From JACJXF01 sp964349045 (GTDB taxonomy: Bacteria > Bacteroidota > Bacteroidia > Bacteroidales > GCA-2748055), in the NCBI GenBank assembly GCA_964349045.1, contig CAYGFI010000020.1:1-43074 (forward strand): 43,074 nt of DNA, in the 5' to 3' direction. This document shows positions 8,983 through 19,053 of the stretch, piece by piece. Position 1 is the stretch's first letter. The number at the start of each line of letters is the position of its first letter. The notes below the pieces were generated by a model, which was not told the DNA's origin, searched no databases, and was given only the letters and a program-made list of their open reading frames with translations. Made by a program: the position numbers and the translations under genes.

Positions 8983-10374
8983 TCAGACAATTCCGAAAAG
9001 ATAATAGATACCAATAATGAAAAATACCGCGAGTGTTTTTATGATTGTTATTGCAAAAATATCTTTGTAAGACTGTTTATGAGTAAGGCCTGTAACTGCA
9101 AGCAGCGTAATTACTGCACCATTGTGAGGCAGTGTATCAATTCCACCTGAAGCCATTGCAGCAACACGATGAAGAACTTCCAGGTTAATACCTGCGGCAT
9201 TAGCATTATCAATGAATGTATTTGCCATTGCTGTCAGTGCGATTGTCATTCCGCCAGATGCTGAGCCTGTAATTCCGGATAATGCTGTAACCGTAACAGC
9301 TTCATTAATCAGAGGATCAGGTATTGACTTCAGTGCATCTGCGATTACCAGAAATCCTGGTAAAGCCGCTATTACAGCACCAAAACCAACAACAGCAGCG
9401 GTGTTAAGATTTGCCATAAGGGAACCGGTCACAGCTGCTTTACTACCTTCAACAAATCGGGAAATTACAGGTTTATAGGCGAAGGCAAGCACTGTAAGAA
9501 TGCCCAGGACCAGAGCTCCCTCAACCGCCCATATAGCTGCAAATTTAGAGACATCGGTGGTAATAATATTTGATGAACCAGCCAGTTTCATGGAATGTAT
9601 ATTCCCATATAATGAAGGGATAATATAAGTAAATATCTTGTTCATAATGACTACTATTACCAGCGGCAGGGCTGCTAACCAGGGATTGATCAACTTTTGG
9701 GATACATAGGATTCAGGTTCATTAATCAAATTTGTTCCGTATCCCAATCCTTCCTTTTCAGCCCTTTTCCTCTGCCAGAAAAGATACAGTGATCCCAAAA
9801 TCAGGGTAAAGGCAGAACCAAGAATGCCCAGCCATGGAGCGGCCCAAGTGCTTGTATTAAAGAAAGTTGTAGGAATTATATTCTGAATCTGCGGAGTCCC
9901 AGGCAATGCATCCATTGTGAAGGTAAAGGCCCCAAGTGCTATTGCACCAGGAATTAACCTTTTCGGTATATTGCCTGCCCTGAATAGTTCTGCTGCAAAA
10001 GGATAAACAGCAAAAACGACTACAAAAAGTGAAACTCCGCCATATGTGAGTATGGCACAAACCAATACAATAGAGAGCATTGCCATTTGATTCCCAAGAA
10101 CATTGATCACGGCAACAACAATGGCTTTTGAGAATCCTGACATCTCTATCATCTTTCCGAAAAGAGCACCCAGCAGGAAGACAGGAAAGTAGTTTTTAAC
10201 AAAATCAGCCATCTTTACCATGAAAACATTCGAAAACATTGGTGCAACAAGAACTGGATCAGTAAACAATATTGCGGCCAGGGCGGCAATAATTGAAAAA
10301 AGAATTACACTGTAACCCTTATAGGAGATAAGAATCAGGAAGGAAAGCGAAACTAGGAGAATTAAAAAGTTCAT
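8983..10374 (-). CDS. GntP-family permease, probably for 3-hydroxybutyrate or a related short acid
   Basis: A 463-residue inner-membrane protein with about 12 hydrophobic segments. It has features of the GntP gluconate-permease family, including a long central loop with charged residues (about 200-230) and glycine-rich re-entrant segments such as SGITGSASGGMTIALTAMA and MASGGIDTLPHNGAVITLLAV. The family moves gluconate and other small hydroxy acids with protons, and some members are annotated as D-beta-hydroxybutyrate permeases. Being first in a cluster of thiolase, CoA-transferase and two hydroxybutyryl-CoA dehydrogenases supports a C4-acid substrate, but that is inference from context. The gene starts 43 bp after the GH30 stop, so read-through from the glycosidase gene is possible. 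Confidence 0.8.
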   Translation of the reverse strand: MNFLILLVSLSFLILISYKGYSVILFSIIAALAAILFTDPVLVAPMFSNVFMVKMADFVKNYFPVFLLGALFGKMIEMSGFSKAIVVAVINVLGNQMAMLSIVLVCAILTYGGVSLFVVVFAVYPFAAELFRAGNIPKRLIPGAIALGAFTFTMDALPGTPQIQNIIPTTFFNTSTWAAPWLGILGSAFTLILGSLYLFWQRKRAEKEGLGYGTNLINEPESYVSQKLINPWLAALPLVIVVIMNKIFTYIIPSLYGNIHSMKLAGSSNIITTDVSKFAAIWAVEGALVLGILTVLAFAYKPVISRFVEGSKAAVTGSLMANLNTAAVVGFGAVIAALPGFLVIADALKSIPDPLINEAVTVTALSGITGSASGGMTIALTAMANTFIDNANAAGINLEVLHRVAAMASGGIDTLPHNGAVITLLAVTGLTHKQSYKDIFAITIIKTLAVFFIIGIYYLFGIV

Positions 10375-10417
10375 AGTAATTTCCCGGGGTTAGTAGTTTT
10401 ATAATTCTTTAATATTT

Positions 10418-11932
10418 TCACTTATTATTGGCAGCTGAGTCCCATTTCAGCGTTGTTATCGAATGGGACTTAAGCTTTAAAATCAGCATTTTCTTGTCCC
10501 ATGATATTTTGCAGTCTATTTCATCGCTATTGTTTATTACATTAAGAATAATAGTACCATCTGTATTCAGGAATCCCACAAAATTAAGTGTGGATGTGCC
10601 ACCCTTACAATCGATCCGGCTGGCTCCGGGTCTGACAAATCTGCTAAAGTGAGACAGATAATAGTATAAGCCTGTATATATGGTTTGCTTTGTATCCCGG
10701 TTAATTATTAACACAGGATGTTGAAAGTTGTTATCGGGATCAGAATGTTCCGGTGAAATTAACCAGGGCCCTCCATTCTGATCAAGGATCATGTTCCAGT
10801 AAATCCATCCGGAAACCCAGTTTTTCATATCATTTACGATTGTATTACCCCACAATTCTCCATCACCAAAATCGAGAATCGGAGGTTTTTTTGTAAATGG
10901 GTAGTCTGCAGGGAATAAAGATTCCCCGGCATAGCATACCTCCGTCATCCAAATTGGATATTCAGGGTATTTGTTATGAAGCTCCGTCAAAGATGAATAC
11001 TGATTAAAATCGTATCCATGCACTCCAAGAACACTAATATGCTTCCTGGCTTCCGGGTCATCCAGAACAGGAGCAAAATGCCGTATTGCAGAAGGTCTGA
11101 AACAGGGCTCCCCCAGTTGAATCTTTGTGGTCAAACCATCAGTTCTCAGCTGAGGAACAACATAGTGTTTAATCATCTCAGCCATCTCATCGTAGGTAAC
11201 ACTGGAATAACCCTGGTAAATATTATCACTGGCCGACTCGTTGAAAAGGTTGAGGTAGTCTATGATTATACCGTTTGCAGCATATGCCTGGATATATTTT
11301 GAATAATACCGTGCAAGAGCAGGGTAGTATTGAGGTTTAATAATTCTCTTTCCAGGCTTCAGGCTGACATACATCCAATCAGGGGCAAAATCCATAGGTG
11401 ACTGGATAATAAACCTGCCATGCTGCATTGATGTTTTTATATATGGAATTAAACCATTGATGCCAAGGTCTCTTTCAATACTGAAATTATTCATAAGTGT
11501 ATCATCCGGAGTATCGTTATATGAATACCAGGTACCGGCAGATGAAAAATCACAAGCTGCAACAGGAGACTTCATCAGAGAAAAGCCCGCCCCGGTAATA
11601 GTGTCAAATAAAGACTTGAGGACATTTATGCGATTCAATTCAGGCAGGGAGTTTAAGCATATCATGCCCGCTTCGTTAAAACTGGCTCCGAAACCATCAA
11701 TTCTCTGAAAATGGATTTTTTCATCTATACTAATTACAGGCAGAGAAGATTCTTTATCAGGAGTGAATTGTAAATTATCTTTTTTTGTTAACCGGTCACC
11801 ATCCTGTGATGATGAAAATACTTGAATAGCTGAATCTTTTGAACCCTGGCAACGGACATTGAATAAGAACATACTAATTATAAAAGCATATCCAAGTGCA
11901 TTACAAAATTCACTGTAGATTTTTTCTTTCAT
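10418..11932 (-). CDS. GH30 glycoside hydrolase, predicted lipoprotein (copy 1)
   Basis: From the ATG that begins MKEKIY the product has 504 residues. A hydrophobic N-terminus ends at Cys28, which could be lipidated although the residues before it are not a classical lipobox. IDGFGASFNEAG and the C-terminal strand domain (LYYYLSHFSRFVRPGASRI) are hallmarks of GH30. The expected acid/base is Glu232 in LFNES and the nucleophile Glu331 in WMTEVC. GH30 includes glucosylceramidases, beta-1,6-glucanases, beta-xylosidases and xylanases; the substrate cannot be told here. An upstream in-frame ATG at 11983 would add 17 charged residues and spoil the signal sequence, so I prefer the later start. A clear paralogue lies at 35855-37321. 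The canonical N-E-P is N-E-S in this copy. Confidence 0.85.
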   Translation of the reverse strand: MKEKIYSEFCNALGYAFIISMFLFNVRCQGSKDSAIQVFSSSQDGDRLTKKDNLQFTPDKESSLPVISIDEKIHFQRIDGFGASFNEAGMICLNSLPELNRINVLKSLFDTITGAGFSLMKSPVAACDFSSAGTWYSYNDTPDDTLMNNFSIERDLGINGLIPYIKTSMQHGRFIIQSPMDFAPDWMYVSLKPGKRIIKPQYYPALARYYSKYIQAYAANGIIIDYLNLFNESASDNIYQGYSSVTYDEMAEMIKHYVVPQLRTDGLTTKIQLGEPCFRPSAIRHFAPVLDDPEARKHISVLGVHGYDFNQYSSLTELHNKYPEYPIWMTEVCYAGESLFPADYPFTKKPPILDFGDGELWGNTIVNDMKNWVSGWIYWNMILDQNGGPWLISPEHSDPDNNFQHPVLIINRDTKQTIYTGLYYYLSHFSRFVRPGASRIDCKGGTSTLNFVGFLNTDGTIILNVINNSDEIDCKISWDKKMLILKLKSHSITTLKWDSAANNK

Positions 11933-12084
11933 TAAATATTTGTTATGGTTTTCAAAATAATCCAGATAATAAACTTTCTTCATTCCCTTTTGTCATATCC
12001 TTTGGCTAAAATCAATTTGTAACAGTACTTTTTTCAAATATTTAAAACTAAGCTCCTGATATTTATCTCCAGAAAGGTATATGT

Positions 12085-13755
12085 TTAAAAAGCGTCACCT
12101 TTTTTATGTAAAATCCTGCTGGTCCCTCCATCTATCAGTTCGCTGCCATAGAAATTTGAAATAGTCAGAGACTGTATAATATTTTTATCATTATTCAAAT
12201 AAAACGGATATTTGCCATATGCATGAGTATGAATAACATTGGAAGCATTAATTATACTCAGGTACCCTGATGAATTCGAAACCAGGGAAGAAATACCATC
12301 TGTGCTGATCCTGTTTAACTGCAGTAAATTGATATTGCTTTTGCCCTGCGTTTGAAGCAGCACACTGTTATTCATTGTCTTATTTAGTGTTCTCATAACT
12401 GAGACATTGGATATGCTGAGTTGGTTGATGGAGGCTCCTTCTACTAAAATATGAGAGATAGTTGAATTTTTAGTTGTATCATAACTATAATAACCATCTA
12501 CTTCCATAGAACCAATTACCGTGTTTTCACCTTTTATATAAATTGTTGGTTCATTGCAGGCAAAATATTTCCTTTTAATATTTTTAAATATGAGTTGTTC
12601 AACATTCGCAGAAACGTTGATGCAACTCTCGTTGGGCATTTTTATCTTTTCGTCGGGATGTATTTCAACATCAATATCCTCAAAATTTAAAGTTCCGATA
12701 TTACCAGGGCCTGCAAAAGTGACAATCGATGGATCATGCTGGTAGTTGTCAACAACAACAGCATATCCCCTGGTATAACCTTTCACATTTCTGATAGTAA
12801 TCCGGTCAACTCGACTCTTCCCGCTTAGTATCCTTATACCGAAAAGAGTACTGTTCAGTGTAATATCTTCAATCAGGATATCAGAAATTGGTCCGGCAGC
12901 AGCTTCAGAATAAAAAGCCTCAGCAGAATGAGTCCCATTTCGGTCGAACCATCGCAGGTATAAATCGTCGGCATTTAATCCGATACCATCATCGTGTGAA
13001 TTGATAACACAATGCCGTATAACACCGTATTGTGAGTTCCCATCAATGTGTAAACCATCATTGTTAATTAAGGGATCCGGGCCTACATCGACAATAATAT
13101 TCTCATATAATACATGGGTAATATTCGAAGCTGCGAGTGCATATGTTGCAGGTTTATAAAGGATTACATCCCTTACAATCAGATTATCCACACCATGAAA
13201 CCTGAAGCATCCAACCAGCCCATTTATGCTATCTCCCTTACTTTGTGCTCCTCGAGGAATTTCAGGATTGTAGTAATTCCCATTCCATACTCCTCCTTGT
13301 ATGATAATATTAGAGTCTTTTTCGGAATTAAAGGATTGACCTGCATTAATAAAAATGGATTTATCGGAATGATTTCGTAAAATGGCACCGCATCCTGCAT
13401 TTGCAATTATAGTAGTATTGCTAAATATTTTAAGACCGGTAACTGAATATTTACCATCCCAATAAACTGTTATCGGGGAATTCCTGGCATTGTTCAAAAC
13501 AGATTGTATGGCGGTAGTATTATCGGTACCAAATGTTATGGAATTCATGCCTATTTCGGCATCAGATATTGCTCCATGAGCTGACAAATAATATACACTA
13601 ACTGGTAATTGAGCTTTACTGCATGTTTTTAAAGGTGGTTTGCTGAGAACTTTACCAGATTTTGAAGAATTGCTGTTAAAATGAGAAACACGACATTGAA
13701 CAGAAAAGAATAATATACTTATTATTATTATTATTAACTGAAGTCTCCTGTACAT
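12085..13755 (-). CDS. Right-handed beta-helix lipoprotein, polygalacturonase (GH28)-like
   Basis: The 556-residue product starts with MYRRLQLIIIIISILFFSVQC, a lipoprotein-type signal ending at Cys21. The rest is a series of short strands typical of a parallel beta helix. It includes NNDGLHIDG and SHDDGIGLN, which correspond in position and spacing to the N-T-D and D-D motifs of GH28 enzymes. The GHG motif was not found, and the R-I-K motif appears as GIRIL, so the lysine is lost. Catalysis may therefore differ from polygalacturonases, or the protein may be a lyase or epimerase-type beta helix. An ATG 8 codons upstream (13779) is possible but weakens the signal peptide. The promoter side is cut by the gap at 13785-13794. 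Confidence 0.65.
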   Translation of the reverse strand: MYRRLQLIIIIISILFFSVQCRVSHFNSNSSKSGKVLSKPPLKTCSKAQLPVSVYYLSAHGAISDAEIGMNSITFGTDNTTAIQSVLNNARNSPITVYWDGKYSVTGLKIFSNTTIIANAGCGAILRNHSDKSIFINAGQSFNSEKDSNIIIQGGVWNGNYYNPEIPRGAQSKGDSINGLVGCFRFHGVDNLIVRDVILYKPATYALAASNITHVLYENIIVDVGPDPLINNDGLHIDGNSQYGVIRHCVINSHDDGIGLNADDLYLRWFDRNGTHSAEAFYSEAAAGPISDILIEDITLNSTLFGIRILSGKSRVDRITIRNVKGYTRGYAVVVDNYQHDPSIVTFAGPGNIGTLNFEDIDVEIHPDEKIKMPNESCINVSANVEQLIFKNIKRKYFACNEPTIYIKGENTVIGSMEVDGYYSYDTTKNSTISHILVEGASINQLSISNVSVMRTLNKTMNNSVLLQTQGKSNINLLQLNRISTDGISSLVSNSSGYLSIINASNVIHTHAYGKYPFYLNNDKNIIQSLTISNFYGSELIDGGTSRILHKKGDAF

Positions 13756-13784
13756 AACAAATCTCAATTTTTCTCCCATTTTTC

Positions 13785-13794
13785 NNNNNNNNNN
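13785..13794. other. Scaffold gap (10 N)
   Basis: Ten N lie just upstream of the beta-helix gene and 160 bp downstream of the end of the large T9SS glycosidase. The sequence between 13795 and 13954 is very AT-rich and shows no coding potential. The true gap size is unknown, so a small gene could be missing here. Confidence 0.98.
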
Positions 13795-13954
13795 AGGGTA
13801 TTATGTTTATTATCTTACAAATCGACTATTATCTGTATTCCTTTCAACGTATTGATTTCTTAAAGCTGCTGTCAGAAAAAAATAAAATTATTTTCTTTGA
13901 GTTATTTTTCATTTTTTTTATTTTTTGAAAAGGACTCAGCATTGTCATTATCAA

Positions 13955-16900
13955 TCAATTAATTTTAAAAAATAACTTCCTGAATTCATCATGTTTTGAT
14001 TGAATCCTTACTATATAGGCTCCTGAAGGAATATTCCCAAGATTTATGTTTAATTCAAGCTCATTCACTAAATCAGAAAAAACATTTTTCCCCACCAGAT
14101 CACTTATCAAAACAATATTGCCGGAACCAATGGAAGGGAAAGAACAATAAAGTACTTCAGAAACCGGATTTGGCCATACCCTGATTTTGTTTTTGTCTAT
14201 TAATTGTTCTGCACCGATAGTATTTTTCTCAAGGATGATGTTAATGACAGTATCTTTACTCAGATAAAACTCTCCGGATACACTAAAGTAGTCGCTTATT
14301 GAAATGGAATATGAATATAAAATATCCACTGGAAGCATTTTAAACAAGGCTATTCCAAGTAAGTTGGTAATAAGAGAATCATTATTAATTTTTACAGTTG
14401 CATTATTTACGGGTGTAATTCCATCTTTTAACCAGAATTTTGCATTAGCGCTCAGCCGTTCAAGGGGAAAAATAATGCTTGTATCTGAATCAATCGTTAA
14501 GATCCCTGAGACAGGCTTATAAGAAATTTTATTTATTGAGTACTCAAAGGAACCTTTCCCTGCTGAAAAAACGACTTGTCCATTTACATCTGAAACCTGT
14601 GTGGCTGAACCGAAGCTTACAGTGACACCCCAGAATTTTTCTTGAGTCTTTTGATCCTGTAAAGTGAAAGTGACAGTTCCTTTCCAGGTCAGATAAAGAA
14701 TGATGGACGTATCATTGGATATTGAATGCTGGCTTTCGATCAGGGGATAATGTGAATCCTGAATATTCAAAATAAAAATATTAGAGACATTATTAAAATG
14801 GGCTATTCCATAAGAGTCAGAAAATGAGGAATTTGTATCTACACTCATCGTAACACCAGCTATAGGCAAATTGGTATGAGCATCTTTTACAATTACTTCC
14901 AGTTGAAATGTTTTTGTGCTGACGTTGCAGGATTTTACCAGGTCTAAAGCTGTCAGCGAATTACTAACAACATATACCGGTGAATTTGAAAGTCTGACAT
15001 CGGTTGATGAGGAGATTTTTGTTCCTGTAATATTATAGATATCAACTCCATCAGGTACATTTAACTGATAAATTGACTTTTCCTTTTCGGAAACCCAGGC
15101 AATAAGAACCGCTCTTTCATTACATTGAAATGAATAGCCCTGTACCTGGTGGGTTTTCAAATTTTCCGGCGGTACGTTATTTTCCAGCTGCCCTGCATAT
15201 GTGAACTCCGGGCCTAATATCTTTGCCATTGCAGCCTGCGCTGCATATAATTTTCTCGGCACACCCTCTTCACCCAGAACTGCAAATTCCATGTTTGATA
15301 AAGCATCATTTATTAATCCCTCAGCCGGCTGGTGATAAAATACCTTATCCACACCACGTGCAAACATAATTGTATTATACCTGATGGTCCAATCGGCACA
15401 TTGGCGTTCGTCCTTAAGGAGCAGATTAGCACCCCAGTGACCTTCAGGAGCTTTCCAGGGAGTCCATGGCAAACTATCGACTCCGTAATAAGAATACTCA
15501 GTAATCCATATAGGTTTTCTCCCACCGTATTGATCCATTTGTGAAATGAGTGTATCCATTTCAGTAATGTATGATTCAGGAGGGGCGAATCCTCCATAAT
15601 TATGAATATTCAGGATATCAATATTTTTCAATCCGTCTGCCAGGATGAATTCTTTTGTATAACGCCACGGTTCAGCACTGAATCCCCCAATGACAATGCA
15701 GGATGGATCTGCTGATTTCATAGTTACATAAGCCTTTTTCAGTAATCCTATGTAATCAGCCGGTATGTAGTTTGCACCCGGCAGGTTATAATAAGAGCCA
15801 GGCAGGCAAAAGCTTGTCCACACAGGTTCATTCAAAAATTCCCAGTATTTAAGCCTATCCTTATAATGGTCTATAGCGGTACTGATAAAATTCATCAATT
15901 TGTCAGTATCAGTCGGCATATAGGACATACGATACCATAAATTCGGTAACACTGATCCCGGTGCTGATGATCCCCAATTTGGAGAAGGCAAAGGGGGCAG
16001 GAGGGCGACAGTTTTAAAACCTCGTCTTTCGGCATTTGAAATTTGCTCGTCGGCTTCGGAGAATGACAGGTTCCCTTCCTGTGGTTCAAGCAATCCCCAA
16101 TTTACCGACCAGTTTCGCTCCCATTTCATACCGGCGAGCTGAAGAGCGTGGCTTGCATTGCCGGCGGTGGGAGAGTGATTTACGCCAAAGGGCGAATCTT
16201 CCAACAGGTAAGGGTCAATTAACGCCAGCGGAAAGCTTCGTGAATAATTTTTATTTTCATAGTTCCAGGAAAATGTAAGATTATAATGGCCGGTACCAGG
16301 AAGCAGCAAGAGCCAATCCATATGAAATTTACCGCCTGGGCCAACCGTAATTTGTTTTTCAGAATGTAACACATTCATATCAAAGTAGTCTATAACGTCG
16401 CATCGAACAGGAATGATGGCCTCGTATTCCAAACTATTAGAACATGCAAATTTAACAGACACGGTTTCATTCGTATTAAAGATATTACCAAACTTACCTG
16501 TGCTAAACCCGATCTCAACAGGTGAACGCGGTGAAAAAGCTGTAGGAGTAAAGCCCTTTTCAAATTGTACTGCATCAATCCATACGGAAGCTGAATCATT
16601 CTCATTAGCCAGATTAGGCCCAAGTGCAATAAAGAGCTGATTGTACGAAGCAGTAATTATAAAACTATAGCGGGCCCAGTCTTTTGAAAGAGTAAAGGAC
16701 TTTTCCTGTTTATCAATTCTTAACTGGGTTCCAGGATCAGCAGACTGGTAAACTGTCATTATTGCAGGTATTCCGGTACGGTCAGCTCGTATATATGCTG
16801 ATAATATATATTTCTCCCCTGGGACAACCTCCATCCAGCCCCTGTTTGCTGCCCGCGGGGATATCTGTACCTGCCTGCCCATAGGCCATACATCATAATA

Positions 16901-17275
16901 CGTGATTTCCGTTTTATCAGGACCAAGTTCAATAAGGAGGGAGCGTTTCCCTTCATAGTATACTGTTGTATCAATTTCTCCGTACAGCGCCCACAAATCT
17001 CCTCCCCAGCCAGTTTGCTTTCCGACTGATGACCAGCCGTCAGTTCCCAGTTCAAAAGAGGCATTTGGCAGCAGGTTTTTGGAATTTACAGTGGGAATAC
17101 GAGGGTTGCGGTAAGAAATCTCTCCGGCTTTCAATCCTGAATTAACAAGCGCGGAAGAATCAGGAGAAACAGGCTCGTCTGATTTTTCTCCGTTTATAAC
17201 TATTTGAGCATTCCCTGAATATTCAAAAGAAATCAAGATAAATAAAAGGAAAATCCATGCTGTGTATTTTACCAT
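13955..17275 (-). CDS. Clan GH-A glycoside hydrolase with carbohydrate-binding module and T9SS sorting domain
   Basis: A 1106-residue secreted enzyme. Order: signal peptide (1-23), galactose-binding-like jelly-roll module (about 66-245, beginning NLLPNASFELGTDGW), a strand-rich linker domain (about 250-355), a TIM barrel (about 360-700), a small C-terminal strand domain (to about 785), two or three carboxypeptidase-regulatory-like repeats (about 790-1025) and a type A type IX secretion domain from about 1032 (KIRVWPNPVSEVLYC to the end). In the barrel Glu483 of WEFLNEPVW is the predicted acid/base and Glu593 of WITEYSYYG the nucleophile. The fold resembles GH39 or GH5 but I cannot fix the family. 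The sorting domain predicts export through the outer membrane. Residues 55-785 are paralogous, without gaps where I aligned them, to the protein at 19088-22429. Confidence 0.85.
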   Translation of the reverse strand: MVKYTAWIFLLFILISFEYSGNAQIVINGEKSDEPVSPDSSALVNSGLKAGEISYRNPRIPTVNSKNLLPNASFELGTDGWSSVGKQTGWGGDLWALYGEIDTTVYYEGKRSLLIELGPDKTEITYYDVWPMGRQVQISPRAANRGWMEVVPGEKYILSAYIRADRTGIPAIMTVYQSADPGTQLRIDKQEKSFTLSKDWARYSFIITASYNQLFIALGPNLANENDSASVWIDAVQFEKGFTPTAFSPRSPVEIGFSTGKFGNIFNTNETVSVKFACSNSLEYEAIIPVRCDVIDYFDMNVLHSEKQITVGPGGKFHMDWLLLLPGTGHYNLTFSWNYENKNYSRSFPLALIDPYLLEDSPFGVNHSPTAGNASHALQLAGMKWERNWSVNWGLLEPQEGNLSFSEADEQISNAERRGFKTVALLPPLPSPNWGSSAPGSVLPNLWYRMSYMPTDTDKLMNFISTAIDHYKDRLKYWEFLNEPVWTSFCLPGSYYNLPGANYIPADYIGLLKKAYVTMKSADPSCIVIGGFSAEPWRYTKEFILADGLKNIDILNIHNYGGFAPPESYITEMDTLISQMDQYGGRKPIWITEYSYYGVDSLPWTPWKAPEGHWGANLLLKDERQCADWTIRYNTIMFARGVDKVFYHQPAEGLINDALSNMEFAVLGEEGVPRKLYAAQAAMAKILGPEFTYAGQLENNVPPENLKTHQVQGYSFQCNERAVLIAWVSEKEKSIYQLNVPDGVDIYNITGTKISSSTDVRLSNSPVYVVSNSLTALDLVKSCNVSTKTFQLEVIVKDAHTNLPIAGVTMSVDTNSSFSDSYGIAHFNNVSNIFILNIQDSHYPLIESQHSISNDTSIILYLTWKGTVTFTLQDQKTQEKFWGVTVSFGSATQVSDVNGQVVFSAGKGSFEYSINKISYKPVSGILTIDSDTSIIFPLERLSANAKFWLKDGITPVNNATVKINNDSLITNLLGIALFKMLPVDILYSYSISISDYFSVSGEFYLSKDTVINIILEKNTIGAEQLIDKNKIRVWPNPVSEVLYCSFPSIGSGNIVLISDLVGKNVFSDLVNELELNINLGNIPSGAYIVRIQSKHDEFRKLFFKIN

Positions 17276-17747
17276 CTTATTAAGTATTTCGATACCGGTC
17301 CGTTTGAAGTTAAACTCCTCCAGAAATTTTTTTATACTGTTCCTTGATTATTATTTACAAATGGTAAATGACTCTGTTCTAATGTTCTAAAAAGCATCGA
17401 TGTCTAACTATAACAACTTTTTTTAGAGTTTATAAGTTAATAATAAATATTTTAACAGCGTCAATACTGTAAAAATAGAATGTAATTAAATGCAACGTAA
17501 AGATAAGATTATCCTGTAATTACACTATTTTAACATAATTATTAATCTCTCTAATTAACCTATTTAAAAACATCTTAATGGATGACACCGCCGCTTTCTA
17601 AAACAAATCATCTATATGATCTTCAAGGGCAGAAAAGGTAAAATCGTGAGGATAAGCAGAAAATAATACCTGTAAAGATTGTTGCATAACTGTCAGGTAA
17701 ATGAGAGGCTAATTTTTCCAGCATGAAAAATCACTATTTTACGGGGT
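17276..17747. other. 472-bp intergenic region
   Basis: Mostly AT-rich and without recognised genes. It must hold the promoter of the T9SS glycosidase and the 3' end of the kinase transcript. On the minus strand, between about 17600 and 17690, a 29-codon open stretch reading MQQSLQVLFSAYPHDFTFSA and ending ALEDHIDDLF before a TAG looks more protein-like than expected, possibly a relic of a lost gene. I saw no convincing hairpin terminator or consensus Bacteroidota promoter. Confidence 0.4.
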
Positions 17748-18935
17748 TCAACCTCCGATCTGTTTTTTGTAATCCTCATAATATGGCTTCATTTTTGTTC
17801 CTTTTTCACCATTCTTTTTTTCAAAGTATGTTCCTCCCATATAGAAACATGCAAAACCACCTGAAACAATTCCCCAGCAGCATGCTTCTCTCAGATCAGG
17901 TTTTGGGTTACCATGGTTCAATTGAGTCACTGTAGATGCTATAACACCTCCTACAAAATTGTCACCGCAGCCTGTTGTATCTCCACCTGTGTTATTTCGA
18001 AGTTCATTTAATACTTTTTGTGAGACTGGCATTTCAGTTAATTCGCATGGTTTAAAAAAACGTCCATCGGAATATAAGGAGATATTCTTTGAACCATTGG
18101 TAATAATTATTGATGAAACTTTATTTTGCATGAAAAACCTGATTGAAGTACCGGGGTCAGTTTCGCCGCTCAGGCGGAAAGCCTCTTGCTGGTCTGCTAT
18201 TAAAAGGTCTATATATTTATAGCTTTCATCGCTATTGCCTAATGGCCACTTCGAGTAAGGATTTGCCTTTTCATTTCTGAAATCAAAAACAGTGTTTACT
18301 ATGGTGATGCATCCTTTTAATTTGGCCTTTTTTAGAAGAGATGTCATATTATCATGTATCCGGGGGACAAGAGCAGTTCCTCCAAACACAACAATATCAG
18401 AATTAAAAAATTTGTTATCCAGTTCATCAGGCGAATAATCCCAGGCTGCGCCAATAGAATTGATAAACATTCTTTCTCCGTGACCATTATCGAAGGAAGG
18501 ATCTGAAAAAACTATTGTAGATGGAGTTTGATTATCGATAAGCTTATAATCTGAGAGCACAACCGAAGTTTTTCGAAGAGAAGAAATCAGGTATCTGCCG
18601 ATATTATCTTTTCCTCCTCGGCCAAAGAACCGTATCTCAACATTTTTTTTATCTGTTAGCTGGGCGGTATTTAATAATGATACAATTGACGGGCCTCCGA
18701 TATTTATCTTGTCATGAACCCGGCCTCCTGTAATCTTGTGAAGAATCAGATCGAAAGGACCCCCACAAAATTTTTGAAATTCCTCTTTAAATACAAGCTG
18801 ACCCGGAATCAGTCCTCCGTCGCCCCTTGATAAGGAGAGATATGGCCGGATTATCTCGCTTCCAAAATTGATATCATTATAAAGCACATCAACCAGGCAG
18901 CAGCCAACACCTGAAACAATTATTTTTCCTGACAT
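17748..18935 (-). CDS. PfkB-family carbohydrate kinase
   Basis: The 395-residue protein has the PfkB C-terminal signature DTTGCGDNFVGGV, with the catalytic base Asp325, and an N-terminal substrate region with glycine-rich stretches (GDGGLIPGQ, GGPSIVS). It would phosphorylate a sugar, nucleoside or sugar acid with ATP in the cytoplasm. It is longer than ribokinase (about 300 residues) and closer to adenosine-kinase-type members. It lies 152 bp downstream of the propeller glycosidase, across the 56-bp repeat, so it may be a separate unit. A natural role is to trap the monosaccharide released by the surrounding glycosidases, but the substrate is not shown by sequence. Confidence 0.85.
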   Translation of the reverse strand: MSGKIIVSGVGCCLVDVLYNDINFGSEIIRPYLSLSRGDGGLIPGQLVFKEEFQKFCGGPFDLILHKITGGRVHDKINIGGPSIVSLLNTAQLTDKKNVEIRFFGRGGKDNIGRYLISSLRKTSVVLSDYKLIDNQTPSTIVFSDPSFDNGHGERMFINSIGAAWDYSPDELDNKFFNSDIVVFGGTALVPRIHDNMTSLLKKAKLKGCITIVNTVFDFRNEKANPYSKWPLGNSDESYKYIDLLIADQQEAFRLSGETDPGTSIRFFMQNKVSSIIITNGSKNISLYSDGRFFKPCELTEMPVSQKVLNELRNNTGGDTTGCGDNFVGGVIASTVTQLNHGNPKPDLREACCWGIVSGGFACFYMGGTYFEKKNGEKGTKMKPYYEDYKKQIGG

Positions 18936-18997
18936 AATTAAAAAAAATTACAGATTCACACATAAAAAAATTATACTAATCCAACACAACAACATCC

Positions 18998-19053
18998 ATT
19001 TCATTAGAAAATATTTGAGTTATGTTATTGTATATTAAGTTGTTTCTCATGGA
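18998..19053 (+). repeat. 56-bp dispersed direct repeat, copy 1
   Basis: This sequence matches 43019-43074 at 54 of 56 positions in the same orientation; the two differences are at 19005 and 19020. The last 33 bases are identical. CATTAGAAA at 19002-19010 and TTTCTCATG at 19043-19051 form an inverted repeat with one mismatch (perfect in copy 2). It lies between the propeller glycosidase stop and the kinase start, 62 bp upstream of the kinase ATG. Confidence 0.95.
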
